DNA from: Geothermovivens sp964644845
GTDB taxonomy: Bacteria > Zhuqueibacterota > Zhuqueibacteria > Oleimicrobiales > Geothermoviventaceae
Direction of reading: 5' to 3'
Length of the DNA: 19,985 bases
Assembly: GCA_964644845.1 (NCBI GenBank)
Contig: CAZXXS010000099.1
Coordinates: 1 to 19,985 of the forward strand
Under the pieces are notes generated by a model. That model saw nothing but the letters and a program-made list of their open reading frames with translations. It did no database searches and was not told where the DNA came from. Shown here one piece after another: positions 1 through 6,993 of the stretch. A program made the translations under genes and the position numbers. Positions within the stretch are counted from its first letter, which is position 1; every line of letters starts with the position of its first letter.

Positions 1-993
1 GCCTGCCTTGCCCGTGTAGAACGTCTCACGGATCGGCCGTTTGTGTTCCCTCCCTTTCGGTAGGCCGGCGTTGAGAGACGGTCCGGGCGCCCGTGTACGC
101 AGTTTCATTGGAACGGCCGCAGCGTTCGGGAATACTCAGGAATCTTTCCTGCACCTACGAAGGCATTCCGACTTTGCAGCCATGTGGTTACGGATCGGAA
201 ACGTGCCTGGCCTGCGAGGTCTGACGAACGGCGTGTGGTGGATGGCGCTTGCCCCCTACGGCGGGCTAAGTGGGGCAAAGGGAAGGGGCCGGCCCGAGCC
301 AGGAACCTGACTGGTCGGCGAGAGGAGAAGCGAAGCTAAGGGGTACGGCGCACGTGGCGACGCCGGGCGTTCGACTGGCTTGTGCAAGGCGAGCGCGATT
401 CGAAGTGGCGGTCGGTTGCGGCGCTGGAGTGGTCTTCGCAAGAAGGAAATCAAGGACGGGTTCGACGGAGCGCCGGGAACACAACGTAGGGGAGTCTGGA
501 CGGGTGGAATTGGCCTTCGGGAGACGACGGGCGGCAGCGGTCGGTTGAGATTCTCGCGGGGACGAGCGTACGTACGGCGTCGAGAAACCGAAGTGGACGC
601 GCAAGAGCGAGGGATGCGTGGGCGAAAAGGTGAGCGGTAGTAGAGAGCGATGGCGGGTGGACGAGATCGTTGGTGTGGAGCGACGAGGAGGTGGGTGGAC
701 GGAACGGTAGCAACCTGGTCGCGTTGCGGACGCAGGAGGAAGGCAGGTGTTCGGTTGTTGCGGGAGGGCGGCTGATGTGTGTCCAGGGAGGCAGGTGGGA
801 CGAGTTTGTTGACGGGAAGGCCAACGGGCGTGGCAACCGGAGCAGCTCAGGAACGGCGGGTAGAACGGGTTGTCTGAGGAAAATGCGGAGAGCGAAAGGG
901 AGGAACTTCTCGTACGGAACCTGGTTTCACATGTGAAATCGTGGGCTAAGTTGAGCACGTGAGAGAGGGTTAAGTTAGTCGGGAGAACAGGGC
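1..993. other. Gene-poor purine-rich region upstream of the sigma-54 activator
   Basis: I see no gene here that I can support. Open frames exist on both strands, but none gives a recognisable protein and none has a convincing start. The + strand is strongly G/A-rich, especially about 600-900, which depletes stop codons on the minus strand and explains a long minus-strand open frame at 266-958. No tRNA, rRNA or classic small RNA was recognised by eye. The last 70 bases hold the palindrome at 925-938 and the leader of the activator gene. An unrecognised structured RNA or a decayed gene remains possible. Confidence 0.5.
925..938. promoter_or_regulatory. 14-bp palindromic operator upstream of the sigma-54 activator gene
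   Basis: TTTCACATGTGAAA is a perfect 14-bp palindrome ending 55 bases before the activator start at 994. A near-copy lies at 4737-4752; over 16 bases (GTTTCACATGTGAAAT against GTTTCACATCTGAAAC) the two agree at 14 positions. These are the only two copies I found by eye. An inverted repeat of this size suits a Fis-type HTH dimer, so autoregulation by the adjacent activator is the simplest inference. Another regulator, such as the Fur-family protein, could instead own the site. Confidence 0.6.
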
Positions 994-2715
994 ATGCAAG
1001 GGACTGGCGAGGTGCCTGCGAAGTTGGATTACGGTGCAGACGGCCTCCTGGTGGTTGACCGCGAGCTGAACGTTGTCAGTTGTAGCGAGGAGGCAGAACG
1101 GATCCTGGAACGGCCAGCGGTGTTCACCGTGGGACGGCCGATAGAGGAGATCCTTGGCAGTGTGGTGGGACAGGAGGGATTTCCGCTACGGGAGACGCTC
1201 CAGAAGGGCGTTGTTCACGCCAATGTTCGGCTGGATGTGAAGACGCCATCTGGGGTGACGAAGCCACTGAGCGTGAGCTTCAGCCCGCTACGTGGTGTGG
1301 ACGGTGAAGTGCGGGGAGTCGTGGTCAGTTTCCGTGACGTTGAGGAGATGGCGCGGCTTTGGGACGAATTGCTGGAGCGGACCCGGGAGCTCGAGCTCGA
1401 GCGGAATCGGCTGATCGGGATTCTGAACAGCATCACGGACGGGGTGTTCACGATCGACGAGAACTGGCGGATTACTTCCTGGAACAAGGCGGCGGAGGAG
1501 ATCACCGGCTACGGAGCGGAAGAGGCAATCGGAAAACCCTGTGCAGAGGTGCTGCGTGGCGGGAAATGTGGCAAGGACTGCCCGATGCAGCGGACCCTGG
1601 AGCGGGGAAAGCCGACCCTGAACGTTGAGGTGGAGATTCTGCACAAGTCGGGTCGTCTGGTCCCAATCAGCGTAAACACGGCGCTGCTTTACGACGAGAG
1701 CGGTGAGGTCATCGGCGCCGTGGAAACGTTTCGAGACCTGTCGGCGCTGAGGCGTTTGACCAGGGAAGTGCAGGAACGCTACGGGTTTGGCAACATCGTC
1801 GGCAAAAGCAAAGCCATGCAGGAGGTTTACGAACTCCTGGATCTGGTGGCGGAAACCGATGCGACGGTTTTGATCTTGGGCGAAAGCGGGACGGGAAAGG
1901 AGCTGGTGGCCCGCGCAATCCACTACAACAGCCCGCGCAAACACGGCCCGTTCGTGGCGGTGAACTGCGCGGCTCTCACGGAGACCCTTCTTGAGAGCGA
2001 ACTCTTTGGTCACGAGAAAGGGGCGTTCACCGGGGCGTTCCGATCCAAGCCCGGGCGTTTTGAGCTGGCAAACGGTGGGACGCTCTTCCTGGACGAAATC
2101 GGCGAGATCAGCCCGGCGGTGCAGGTCAAATTGTTGCGCTTTCTGGACCAGCGCACCTTCGAGCGCGTTGGCGGGACCGAGCCGATTGCCGTGGACGTAC
2201 GGATCATTGCAGCAACGAACAGGGATCTGTGGAAAGAGGTCAAAGAAGGGAGGTTCCGTGAGGACCTTTTCTACCGTCTCAACGTTGTACCGATCCACCT
2301 TCCGCCGCTACGCGAGCGCAAAGACGACATTCCACTGCTGGTGGAGCACTTCCTGGAGAAGCTGAACGCCCGCTTGCGCCGAAACGTGAAGCGGGTGTCA
2401 GCGGAAGCCATGCAGTGCCTGCTGGAGTACCCGTGGCCCGGCAACGTGCGGGAGCTTGAGAACGCAATCGAGCAGGCGCTCGTGCGTTGCCGCGGGGAAG
2501 AGCTTCAGCCGGAGCATCTGCCAATGCAAGTCTGCAGCAAAGCCATGAGGCAAACCCTGGATCTGGGGGCTGCCGATCTGCTGGACGCTGCCGAGCGGCA
2601 GGCCATTTTGTTGGCCCTTCACGAGAGCGGAGGAAAACGTGCCGAGGCAGCACGTCGCCTGGGCGTGAGCAAGGTGACCCTCTGGAGAAAGATGAAGAAG
2701 CACGGACTGGTCTGA
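994..2715 (+). CDS. Sigma-54-dependent transcriptional activator, PAS-PAS-AAA+-Fis HTH
   Basis: A bacterial enhancer-binding protein of 573 aa that should use ATP hydrolysis to open sigma-54 promoters. Two PAS domains (about 10-118 and 138-250) are joined by a short charged helix. A complete AAA+ domain follows: Walker A GESGTGKE (296-303), the sigma-54 contact loop GAFTGA (343-348), Walker B GGTLFLDEIGE (361-371) and WPGNVREL (481-488). A Fis-type HTH lies at about 530-573. There is no receiver domain, so PAS ligand or redox sensing probably replaces phosphorylation. The second PAS has a cysteine triad (C183, C192, C196), seen in a subset of such regulators and possibly a redox or metal sensor. 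The ATG at 994 follows a GGGAGA/ACAGGG purine stretch. The gene is monocistronic, with a palindrome directly upstream and a matching site before the 4904 operon. Confidence 0.95.
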   Translation: MQGTGEVPAKLDYGADGLLVVDRELNVVSCSEEAERILERPAVFTVGRPIEEILGSVVGQEGFPLRETLQKGVVHANVRLDVKTPSGVTKPLSVSFSPLRGVDGEVRGVVVSFRDVEEMARLWDELLERTRELELERNRLIGILNSITDGVFTIDENWRITSWNKAAEEITGYGAEEAIGKPCAEVLRGGKCGKDCPMQRTLERGKPTLNVEVEILHKSGRLVPISVNTALLYDESGEVIGAVETFRDLSALRRLTREVQERYGFGNIVGKSKAMQEVYELLDLVAETDATVLILGESGTGKELVARAIHYNSPRKHGPFVAVNCAALTETLLESELFGHEKGAFTGAFRSKPGRFELANGGTLFLDEIGEISPAVQVKLLRFLDQRTFERVGGTEPIAVDVRIIAATNRDLWKEVKEGRFREDLFYRLNVVPIHLPPLRERKDDIPLLVEHFLEKLNARLRRNVKRVSAEAMQCLLEYPWPGNVRELENAIEQALVRCRGEELQPEHLPMQVCSKAMRQTLDLGAADLLDAAERQAILLALHESGGKRAEAARRLGVSKVTLWRKMKKHGLV

Positions 2716-3079
2716 GAGGCAGAAGCCTGCGAGGGGAGAGAAGCCCAGCGGAAAGGCCGTGTGCTGCCGCAGGACTGGAAGCCGGTGGACCCCGTGACAG
2801 GACCGCACCGTGTGCGAATCCTGCGGCAAGCCCCCGGACAAGGCCCGTGTGCTGGGAGGTGCGAAGGCTGTCTCGTAAACCGCTTTCAGGGCGCGGCCGA
2901 GAGCCGTGGGAATTGCTCCAACACTGTGGAACACGCTTGCTTCGACAGGGCTGGCTCAGGGGCGCACGCACGCGCGAGCGGCACCGGAAAGACAGCTACC
3001 GGGGTTCCTCCGCTCGGGGGTAACCACTACGCACCGCCGGCCACAGTCCGTAAGAAACCACCCTGACCAGCACCTGGAG
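2716..3079. other. Convergent intergenic region
   Basis: This 364-base gap lies between the stops of two convergent genes. No hairpin followed by a T-run was found for either direction, and the open frames through it have no recognisable product. I see nothing else in it. Confidence 0.5.
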
Positions 3080-3952
3080 CTACTCAGCGAGGATGTCCAG
3101 GGACCCCACCCCGGCTTTCACGCGTACGAGCAAGCCGGGCCGCGTCTCGCTGTAGGCGGCGGATTCGTAGCCACCCCTGATTTGCCGAAAGTGCCCGTCC
3201 ACCTCTACACTGGACACCAATTTCTTGGAGATTTCGAACCGCACGGGAAGATCCGGCGGGACGTGCAGCGTTGTGCTGCCGACGCCCAGATGAAGCTCAA
3301 GAACGGAGCTTTGGACAAGCTTCCGGTCGCCCGACAGATCCACGTCGATTTCACCGACACCGCCGTCGATCTGGGCACTCTCGAAGTTGGCGTTCAACAG
3401 ATGCCGTACGGTGAGATCGCCGATCTTGTGCTTGATTTTAAGGCGGTGCAAAAGTTCCGGATTGGGCTTCGAGAAGTCGAGAAGGGTTTCTCCTGCCAGG
3501 ATGTCGAGTTTCAGCCATTCCAGGCGCAGTCCACCAAGCCGGAGCTCGGTTTCACTGGCCTTGCTTCGCACAGTAAGGCCGAAGGGGGCGTTGGCTGGGA
3601 CGCGTACGTTCAAGAAGGCGAGGTGCTCTTTGCCAGCCTTGCCTTGTTGACGAAGCCAGGACCGGACGTTCAGATTTACGCGAAAGCGGCGTATGTCCGG
3701 GTCGACGTCGTGCCGGTAGGAAACCACTGAGCTGTCGTAGTCGACCGAAAGGACAAGCTGGCCGCTGTCCGAAGGTTGGACCAGAATCACGCCTGTGTCA
3801 ACATTCAGGCGCAAGGAGAATGCTTGGTCCTGGCTGATCGGTTGTGCGAATTCCCGGTGCACGAGCTGGCCAGAGTAGACGCGGGCCGCGAAAACGGACA
3901 CAGCCAGAGGAAAACAAAAAAACAACGAACGTCGCATCTTTTCCACCCTCAT
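3080..3952 (-). CDS. Exported toastrack-like (DUF4097/LiaF-type) beta-repeat protein
   Basis: A 290-aa protein with an N-terminal signal-like segment: basic start MRVEKMRRS, then a hydrophobic stretch rich in F, L, V and A to about residue 25. The rest consists of short alternating beta-strand motifs, such as the repeated pattern of KIGDLTVRHL, GGVGEIDVDL, LGVGSTTLHV and AGVGSLDIL. This periodicity is typical of DUF4097/LiaF-type toastrack domains, which form right-handed beta structures in exported or membrane-associated proteins. No catalytic motif is visible. The only gene on the minus strand here, it is convergent with the activator and divergent from the 4904 operon, so it is probably an independent unit. 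A second ATG at residue 6 has a better-spaced GGGTGG ribosome-binding site and could be the true start. The function is unknown. Confidence 0.75.
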   Translation of the reverse strand: MRVEKMRRSLFFCFPLAVSVFAARVYSGQLVHREFAQPISQDQAFSLRLNVDTGVILVQPSDSGQLVLSVDYDSSVVSYRHDVDPDIRRFRVNLNVRSWLRQQGKAGKEHLAFLNVRVPANAPFGLTVRSKASETELRLGGLRLEWLKLDILAGETLLDFSKPNPELLHRLKIKHKIGDLTVRHLLNANFESAQIDGGVGEIDVDLSGDRKLVQSSVLELHLGVGSTTLHVPPDLPVRFEISKKLVSSVEVDGHFRQIRGGYESAAYSETRPGLLVRVKAGVGSLDILAE

Positions 3953-4249
3953 TTCCAGATTCCTTTTGCGCGTTCCCGTTTACCCGCAGTTTTCGAGGCT
4001 TTGCTTACACAGCGCGGCCTCAGGGCCGGTAGGCGGTAGGGGGACCTGAATCGGTCGCACCGGGCCGGGGTTCTTCCTCCTACTGAGCTGTGGTTGCGCT
4101 AACCCACCGGGCAGCCGGCGCGAGAGCCGCAGACGTGACGGCCCCGAACCGTCGGAAACTTGGGGCGAGTCCGCTCCGCGACGATCGGCGCCGGTAGGCT
4201 GTCGGTCAAAGGCCGCACTGCTCCCGTCACCTTTCCTGGAGGTGCAAAC

Positions 4250-4705
4250 GTGAAATTCTCAGAAGAGGCGACGGTCCGGCACGCGGACTGCTTGGCATTC
4301 GCGTCTACGAAGGAAAACAAGGATGGTTTCAACCGACGTCGCCTACACGAAGAAAACGAGTCGGCCCAGAGGCCTCTGGGTACGGGCCGCTCGTGTTTGG
4401 AATTCGGGGAACGAAGGAAGAAACCGTTCGGCCAGCCGTCGTGGTCAACCCCTGCAATGGTGCCCGGAGGGGAGGGGGTTGGAGGTGTCCGGGTGCGACC
4501 GTTTGGGGGCGTCCTGTTTCCTCACCTGGCCGTGAGAAGGAACTGCCAGGGCGTTGCCCTGGCGAACGCGTCCAGGTACGGGCGAACGTGCCTCGAAAGA
4601 CTGCTGCCACTCGAGTGCGCAGGAGCAGGCCTGATCGGCCTGGAAAGCGCAGCGAACCAGGGAGGAGCGCTGTTCACGACGGGCCCGCAGTGGATGCAGT
4701 CCTGA
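4250..4705 (+). CDS. Doubtful hypothetical ORF
   Basis: A 151-codon open frame whose GTG start has a good upstream GGAGGTG at a 5-base spacing. The predicted protein begins MKFSEEATVRHADC and is rich in R, G and P. I recognise no domain, and the second half looks like translated non-coding sequence with no amphipathic or membrane pattern. The start signal is better than those of other spurious frames here, which is the only reason to list it. It ends just before the palindrome at 4737. It could be a degraded gene or chance. Confidence 0.15.
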   Translation: MKFSEEATVRHADCLAFASTKENKDGFNRRRLHEENESAQRPLGTGRSCLEFGERRKKPFGQPSWSTPAMVPGGEGVGGVRVRPFGGVLFPHLAVRRNCQGVALANASRYGRTCLERLLPLECAGAGLIGLESAANQGGALFTTGPQWMQS

Positions 4706-4736
4706 AACCAAAATGGTCGAGATCAGCCGGCGCCTC

Positions 4737-4752
4737 GTTTCACATCTGAAAC
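4737..4752. promoter_or_regulatory. Probable enhancer site (palindrome copy 2) for the DUF5320/NifX operon
   Basis: GTTTCACATCTGAAAC is an inverted repeat with 6-bp arms (GTTTCA/TGAAAC) around four bases. It matches the site before the sigma-54 activator gene at 14 of 16 positions. Its centre lies about 86 bp upstream of the -24 element of the sigma-54-like promoter at 4829. That is a usual distance for an upstream activating sequence bound by an enhancer-binding protein. Ownership by the activator encoded at 994 is inferred, not shown. Confidence 0.6.
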
Positions 4753-4828
4753 GCTTGGCGTGGCCGAGTTCGGAAGCCGTTTCGTGTAACTCTTTGAAAA
4801 CACGGTGTCTGTAATCTGGGTGGTGGCG

Positions 4829-4844
4829 TTGGCACAACCCTTGT
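4829..4844 (+). promoter_or_regulatory. Sigma-54 (-24/-12) promoter candidate
   Basis: TTGGCAC, five bases, then TTGT. The -24 box is a full match to the sigma-54 consensus (TGGCAC-N5-TTGC) and the spacing is exact; the -12 box has T in place of the final C. Transcription would start near 4855, about 49 bases before the ATG at 4904. The upstream palindrome gives independent support. Confidence 0.6.
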
Positions 4845-4903
4845 TGCAGGGGTGGGTGGCGTTTTGGCACTACGCGTCGAAGCGAATCAAAGGAGGTGAG
4901 ATC

Positions 4904-5239
4904 ATGGGCTGGGGATTTCGGCACATGTACTACCTGACGGGCCTTCCGGGCTGGGTGAGATTCGGCTACAGTCCGGGGTGGGGAGCACTGCCACCGGGCG
5001 CCTACTACCTGCTTTACGGTCAGTGGCCTACGCCGCAAATGCAGGCCTGGTGGGACGCGTACCAGTCCGGTCAACTCGCGTGGCCAGGGGCAGGCATGCC
5101 CTACGCTTACGGCTACCCACCGGCGTCGGCCGAGGATGAACTGAAGTGGTTAAAAAACCAGCAAGAGGTGCTTTCCAAAGAGCTCGAACGGATTCAGCAG
5201 CGCATTGAGGAATTGAGCAGGAAGACGGACGAGAAATAA
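4904..5239 (+). CDS. DUF5320-like protein: aromatic/Pro-Gly head plus C-terminal coiled coil
   Basis: A 111-aa protein with no enzymatic motif. The head (1-72) is rich in Trp, Tyr, Gly and Pro, with the family-like stretch YYLTGLPGWVRFGYSPGW at about 9-26. The tail (about 76-106) is a charged heptad helix, ending RIQQRIEELSRK in style, that should form a coiled coil. The same kind of tail ends the NifX-domain protein encoded at 5767. Proteins of this type recur beside NifX-family and ferredoxin genes in anaerobes, but their role is not established. The ATG at 4904 was chosen because AAAGGAGGTGAG lies just upstream; an earlier in-frame GTG at 4805 falls inside the proposed promoter. It is the first gene of the operon. 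There are no cysteines, so direct Fe-S binding is unlikely. Confidence 0.8.
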   Translation: MGWGFRHMYYLTGLPGWVRFGYSPGWGALPPGAYYLLYGQWPTPQMQAWWDAYQSGQLAWPGAGMPYAYGYPPASAEDELKWLKNQQEVLSKELERIQQRIEELSRKTDEK

Positions 5240-5266
5240 CATATTTTTCCGCTGGAGGTGAAGGTC

Positions 5267-5569
5267 ATGCCGTTTTACGGAGGTTTTTGGGGCTACGGAT
5301 ACGGCTGGGGACGAGGCTGGGGTAGAGGTCGCGGTTGGGGTGGAGGATGGGGTCGAGGCAATCCCTACCCCTTCTGCCGTGCGTTCCCCTGGCTGCCGCG
5401 CGGTTGGTGGGCCATGCCCTGGGCGACGCAGTACGGAGCCCCGTTTGTGGGCTACCCGGGCTACGCCGGGTACACGGGGTACGGTGCCTACCCGTACTAC
5501 GGTGGGGGCTACACCTACGGCTACCCGGCGCCTGGAACTGGCGCGGCACCGAGGTCGCAGCAAGGGTAG
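5267..5569 (+). CDS. DUF5320-like small Gly/Tyr/Trp/Arg-rich protein
   Basis: A 100-aa protein of very low complexity. Residues 5-31 repeat G with W, Y and R (GWGRGWGRGRGW). The middle carries NPYPFC and a FPWLPRGWW segment that recurs in DUF5320-like proteins. The C-terminal part repeats GY and YGG units. It has a single Cys (about residue 37) and no coiled coil, unlike its neighbours. The ATG at 5267 follows GGAGGTGAAGGTC; an in-frame GTG three codons earlier overlaps that site and is less likely. It lies 27 bases after the 4904 gene, so the two are probably co-transcribed. No biochemical function can be read from the sequence; a scaffold or metal/cluster-associated role is inferred only from its neighbours. 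Confidence 0.75.
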   Translation: MPFYGGFWGYGYGWGRGWGRGRGWGGGWGRGNPYPFCRAFPWLPRGWWAMPWATQYGAPFVGYPGYAGYTGYGAYPYYGGGYTYGYPAPGTGAAPRSQQG

Positions 5570-5572
5570 CAG

Positions 5573-5770
5573 GTGAGCGGCTGGCGGCGGCGTGACACGT
5601 TGCCGGTCCAGCCGCCGACGTTCTCCGTGAGGAAAGGACACGTGGTTGTAGCGGACGGCGAACGGAATTCGGGAGGTGTGTTGGTTCGAAAATGGGCGGG
5701 TACCGGAGCGGGGTTTGGGTTGTTACCGGTGCTCCTGGTTTCTGACAGAAAGGTGGTGAGGTCGCGATGA
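5573..5770 (+). CDS. Possible small basic protein filling the gap before the NifX gene
   Basis: A 65-codon open frame that fits the gap closely. Its GTG start is 3 bases after the preceding stop, with AAGGG six bases upstream. Its TGA overlaps the next ATG as ATGA, the usual sign of translational coupling. The product is basic, with a beta-like core (FSVRKGHVVVADGE) and a hydrophobic GLLPVLLV near the end. I recognise no family. The chance of such a frame in GC-rich DNA is not small, so the case rests on the boundaries alone. Confidence 0.3.
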   Translation: MSGWRRRDTLPVQPPTFSVRKGHVVVADGERNSGGVLVRKWAGTGAGFGLLPVLLVSDRKVVRSR

Positions 5771-6417
5771 GGGTTGTCGTTACGGCATCTGGGCCGGATC
5801 TGGACGCGCCAGTCGATCCCAGATTTGGGAGGGCGCAGTATTTCATTTTCGTGGACACGGAGACACTGGAGTTCGAAGCAGTGACGAACCCGTTCGTGGC
5901 AGCCGTCGGTGGGGCCGGGATCCAGGCCGCCCAACTGGTTGCGAACCGTGGAGTTCAGGCGGTGATCAGCGGAGCGGTGGGACCCAATGCCTACCAGACA
6001 TTGTCGGCCGTTGGTGTGCCGATCTACCAGGCTCCGGGCGGCACGGTCCGCCAGGCGGTTGAGGCCTTCAAGGCGGGACAGCTGGCGGCGATTTCGCAGC
6101 CTACGCCCGGGGCCGGCATGGGCGGGGGCTACGGTATGGGCTTCGGTCGAGGTGGGGGCTTCGGACGTGGCGCTGGGTTCGGACGAGGTTTTGGTCGCGG
6201 AATGGGCATGGGACGCGGCGCCGGGTTCGGGTTCGGCGCTGGAATGGCACCGCCGCCACCACCTCCGCCACCGGGTGCTGCTCCACCTCCACCGCCGGGA
6301 CCGGCGGACGAGGGTGCGGAGCTGGAGAACCTGAAGCAAGTAGCGCAGCAAATGGCGCAACAGCTCGAGCAGATCAATCGACGGATTGAGGAACTCGAGA
6401 AAAAGGTTCGAAAGTAA
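5767..6417 (+). CDS. NifX/NafY-family cluster-binding domain with RG-rich linker, Pro-rich segment and coiled coil
   Basis: A 216-aa modular protein. Residues 1-112 are a NifX/NifB-type dinitrogenase iron-molybdenum cofactor domain: start MRVVVTASG, DPRFGRAQYF, NPF, then GGAGIQAAQLVANRGVQAVI and a final beta strand with VPIYQA. Residues about 116-160 are an FGRG/MGRG-rich linker, 161-180 are polyproline-rich, and 182-216 are a heptad coiled coil ending in RRIEELEKKVRK. Family members bind or carry iron- or molybdenum-containing clusters, and the orange-protein group carries a Mo-Cu cluster. No nitrogenase gene is present, so a general cluster-carrier role is more likely than nitrogen fixation. 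The tail closely resembles that of the 4904 product, which suggests pairing. The ATG follows AAGGTGGTGAGG. Confidence 0.9.
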   Translation: MRVVVTASGPDLDAPVDPRFGRAQYFIFVDTETLEFEAVTNPFVAAVGGAGIQAAQLVANRGVQAVISGAVGPNAYQTLSAVGVPIYQAPGGTVRQAVEAFKAGQLAAISQPTPGAGMGGGYGMGFGRGGGFGRGAGFGRGFGRGMGMGRGAGFGFGAGMAPPPPPPPPGAAPPPPPGPADEGAELENLKQVAQQMAQQLEQINRRIEELEKKVRK

Positions 6418-6440
6418 TTGATCTTACGGGGAGCAGCCGG

Positions 6441-6482
6441 GCCGGGTGGGAAACGCCACCGGCCCCGGGATTGCCCGGTGGC
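6441..6482 (+). promoter_or_regulatory. Two mutually exclusive hairpins between the NifX and ferredoxin genes
   Basis: Segment GCCGGGTGG (6441-6449) can pair with CCACCGGC (6456-6463), with one bulged G. The overlapping GCCACCGG (6455-6462) can instead pair perfectly with CCGGTGGC (6475-6482). The shared middle segment means only one stem can form at a time, as in attenuators. No T-run follows, so a simple intrinsic terminator is not indicated. It may set the relative expression of the two genes or protect mRNA ends. Confidence 0.35.
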
Positions 6483-6558
6483 AGCGGAAGGTCGCAGAGG
6501 TGGCCAGTGCAGGCGCCGGGTCTGGTTTGCGTAGGGCATTCGGAAGGGAGGAGAGTGC

Positions 6559-6993
6559 GTGAGTGCTTACAGTGTAGACCCGGGGCGCTGCAGGGCGTGC
6601 GGTGTGTGTGGGCGCCTCTGTCCCGTTGGTGCGATCGATCTTTCGCGGGGGTACGCGCGGATTTTGGACGACAGGTGCGTGAACTGCGGAATTTGCGCCG
6701 AGAAGTGCCCGTTTGGCGCCATTTCCACATCCGCGGAAATGCCGGTTCTGACCTTTGCTGACGGAGGGGAGCCGCGAGGCGAGTCTAATGTGCCTGGCGA
6801 CGGGGCCGAGGGCTCAGGGAGCTGGGGTTACACGTGGAGAAGAGGCCCACGTGGCTGGGGAAAAGGACGTGGTTTGCGGTGTGGGCGAGGTGGAGGTGGG
6901 CCTGGCAGTGGCGGTGGGCGTGGCCGCGGCCGCGGTTTCGGAGCGGCGTACGGCGGTGGCAGAAGGACTGGGTTTGGAAGAGGCTGGCGATGA
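6559..6993 (+). CDS. 2x[4Fe-4S] ferredoxin with a long Arg-Gly-rich C-terminal tail
   Basis: A 144-aa protein. Residues 1-56 form a complete bacterial-type ferredoxin with two CxxCxxCxxxCP motifs: C11, C14, C17, C21 followed by P, and C40, C43, C46, C50 followed by P. This should bind two [4Fe-4S] clusters and carry low-potential electrons in the cytoplasm. An acidic/Gly linker (about 66-88) leads to a tail (about 90-144) packed with RG, GRG and GGG units plus aromatic residues and a single Cys. Such a tail is not part of ordinary ferredoxins and matches the RG segments of neighbouring proteins. The GTG start has GGGAGGAGA just upstream. The stop overlaps the Fur-family start as ATGA, so the two are probably translated together. 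Confidence 0.9.
   Translation: MSAYSVDPGRCRACGVCGRLCPVGAIDLSRGYARILDDRCVNCGICAEKCPFGAISTSAEMPVLTFADGGEPRGESNVPGDGAEGSGSWGYTWRRGPRGWGKGRGLRCGRGGGGPGSGGGRGRGRGFGAAYGGGRRTGFGRGWR

Larger units (their letters stand above)
3953..4903. other. Long divergent intergenic region with operon control signals at its right end
   Basis: A 951-base gap between the minus-strand toastrack gene and the DUF5320-like gene at 4904. The left part should contain the minus-strand promoter, but no clear -35/-10 pair was seen. The right end holds the second palindrome copy (4737-4752), a sigma-54-like promoter (4829-4844) and a strong AAAGGAGGTGAG ribosome-binding site at 4890-4901. Only one weak open frame, from 4250, is worth listing. 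Confidence 0.6.

Noticed and set aside
41..310. Open frame at the left edge on the + strand
   Set aside because: No ribosome-binding site and no recognisable protein pattern.
266..958. Long minus-strand open frame (230 codons)
   Set aside because: The product is an S/P/T/R-rich sequence with no domain; it exists because the + strand is purine-rich and so lacks minus-strand stops.
4864..4870. Second TTGGCAC as a sigma-54 promoter
   Set aside because: No TTGC-like -12 element at the required spacing.
6834..6989. N-terminal extension of the Fur-family protein
   Set aside because: The frame is open but overlies the ferredoxin RG-rich tail and translates to a Trp/Arg-rich string; the ATG at 6990 fits the family start and the ATGA overlap.
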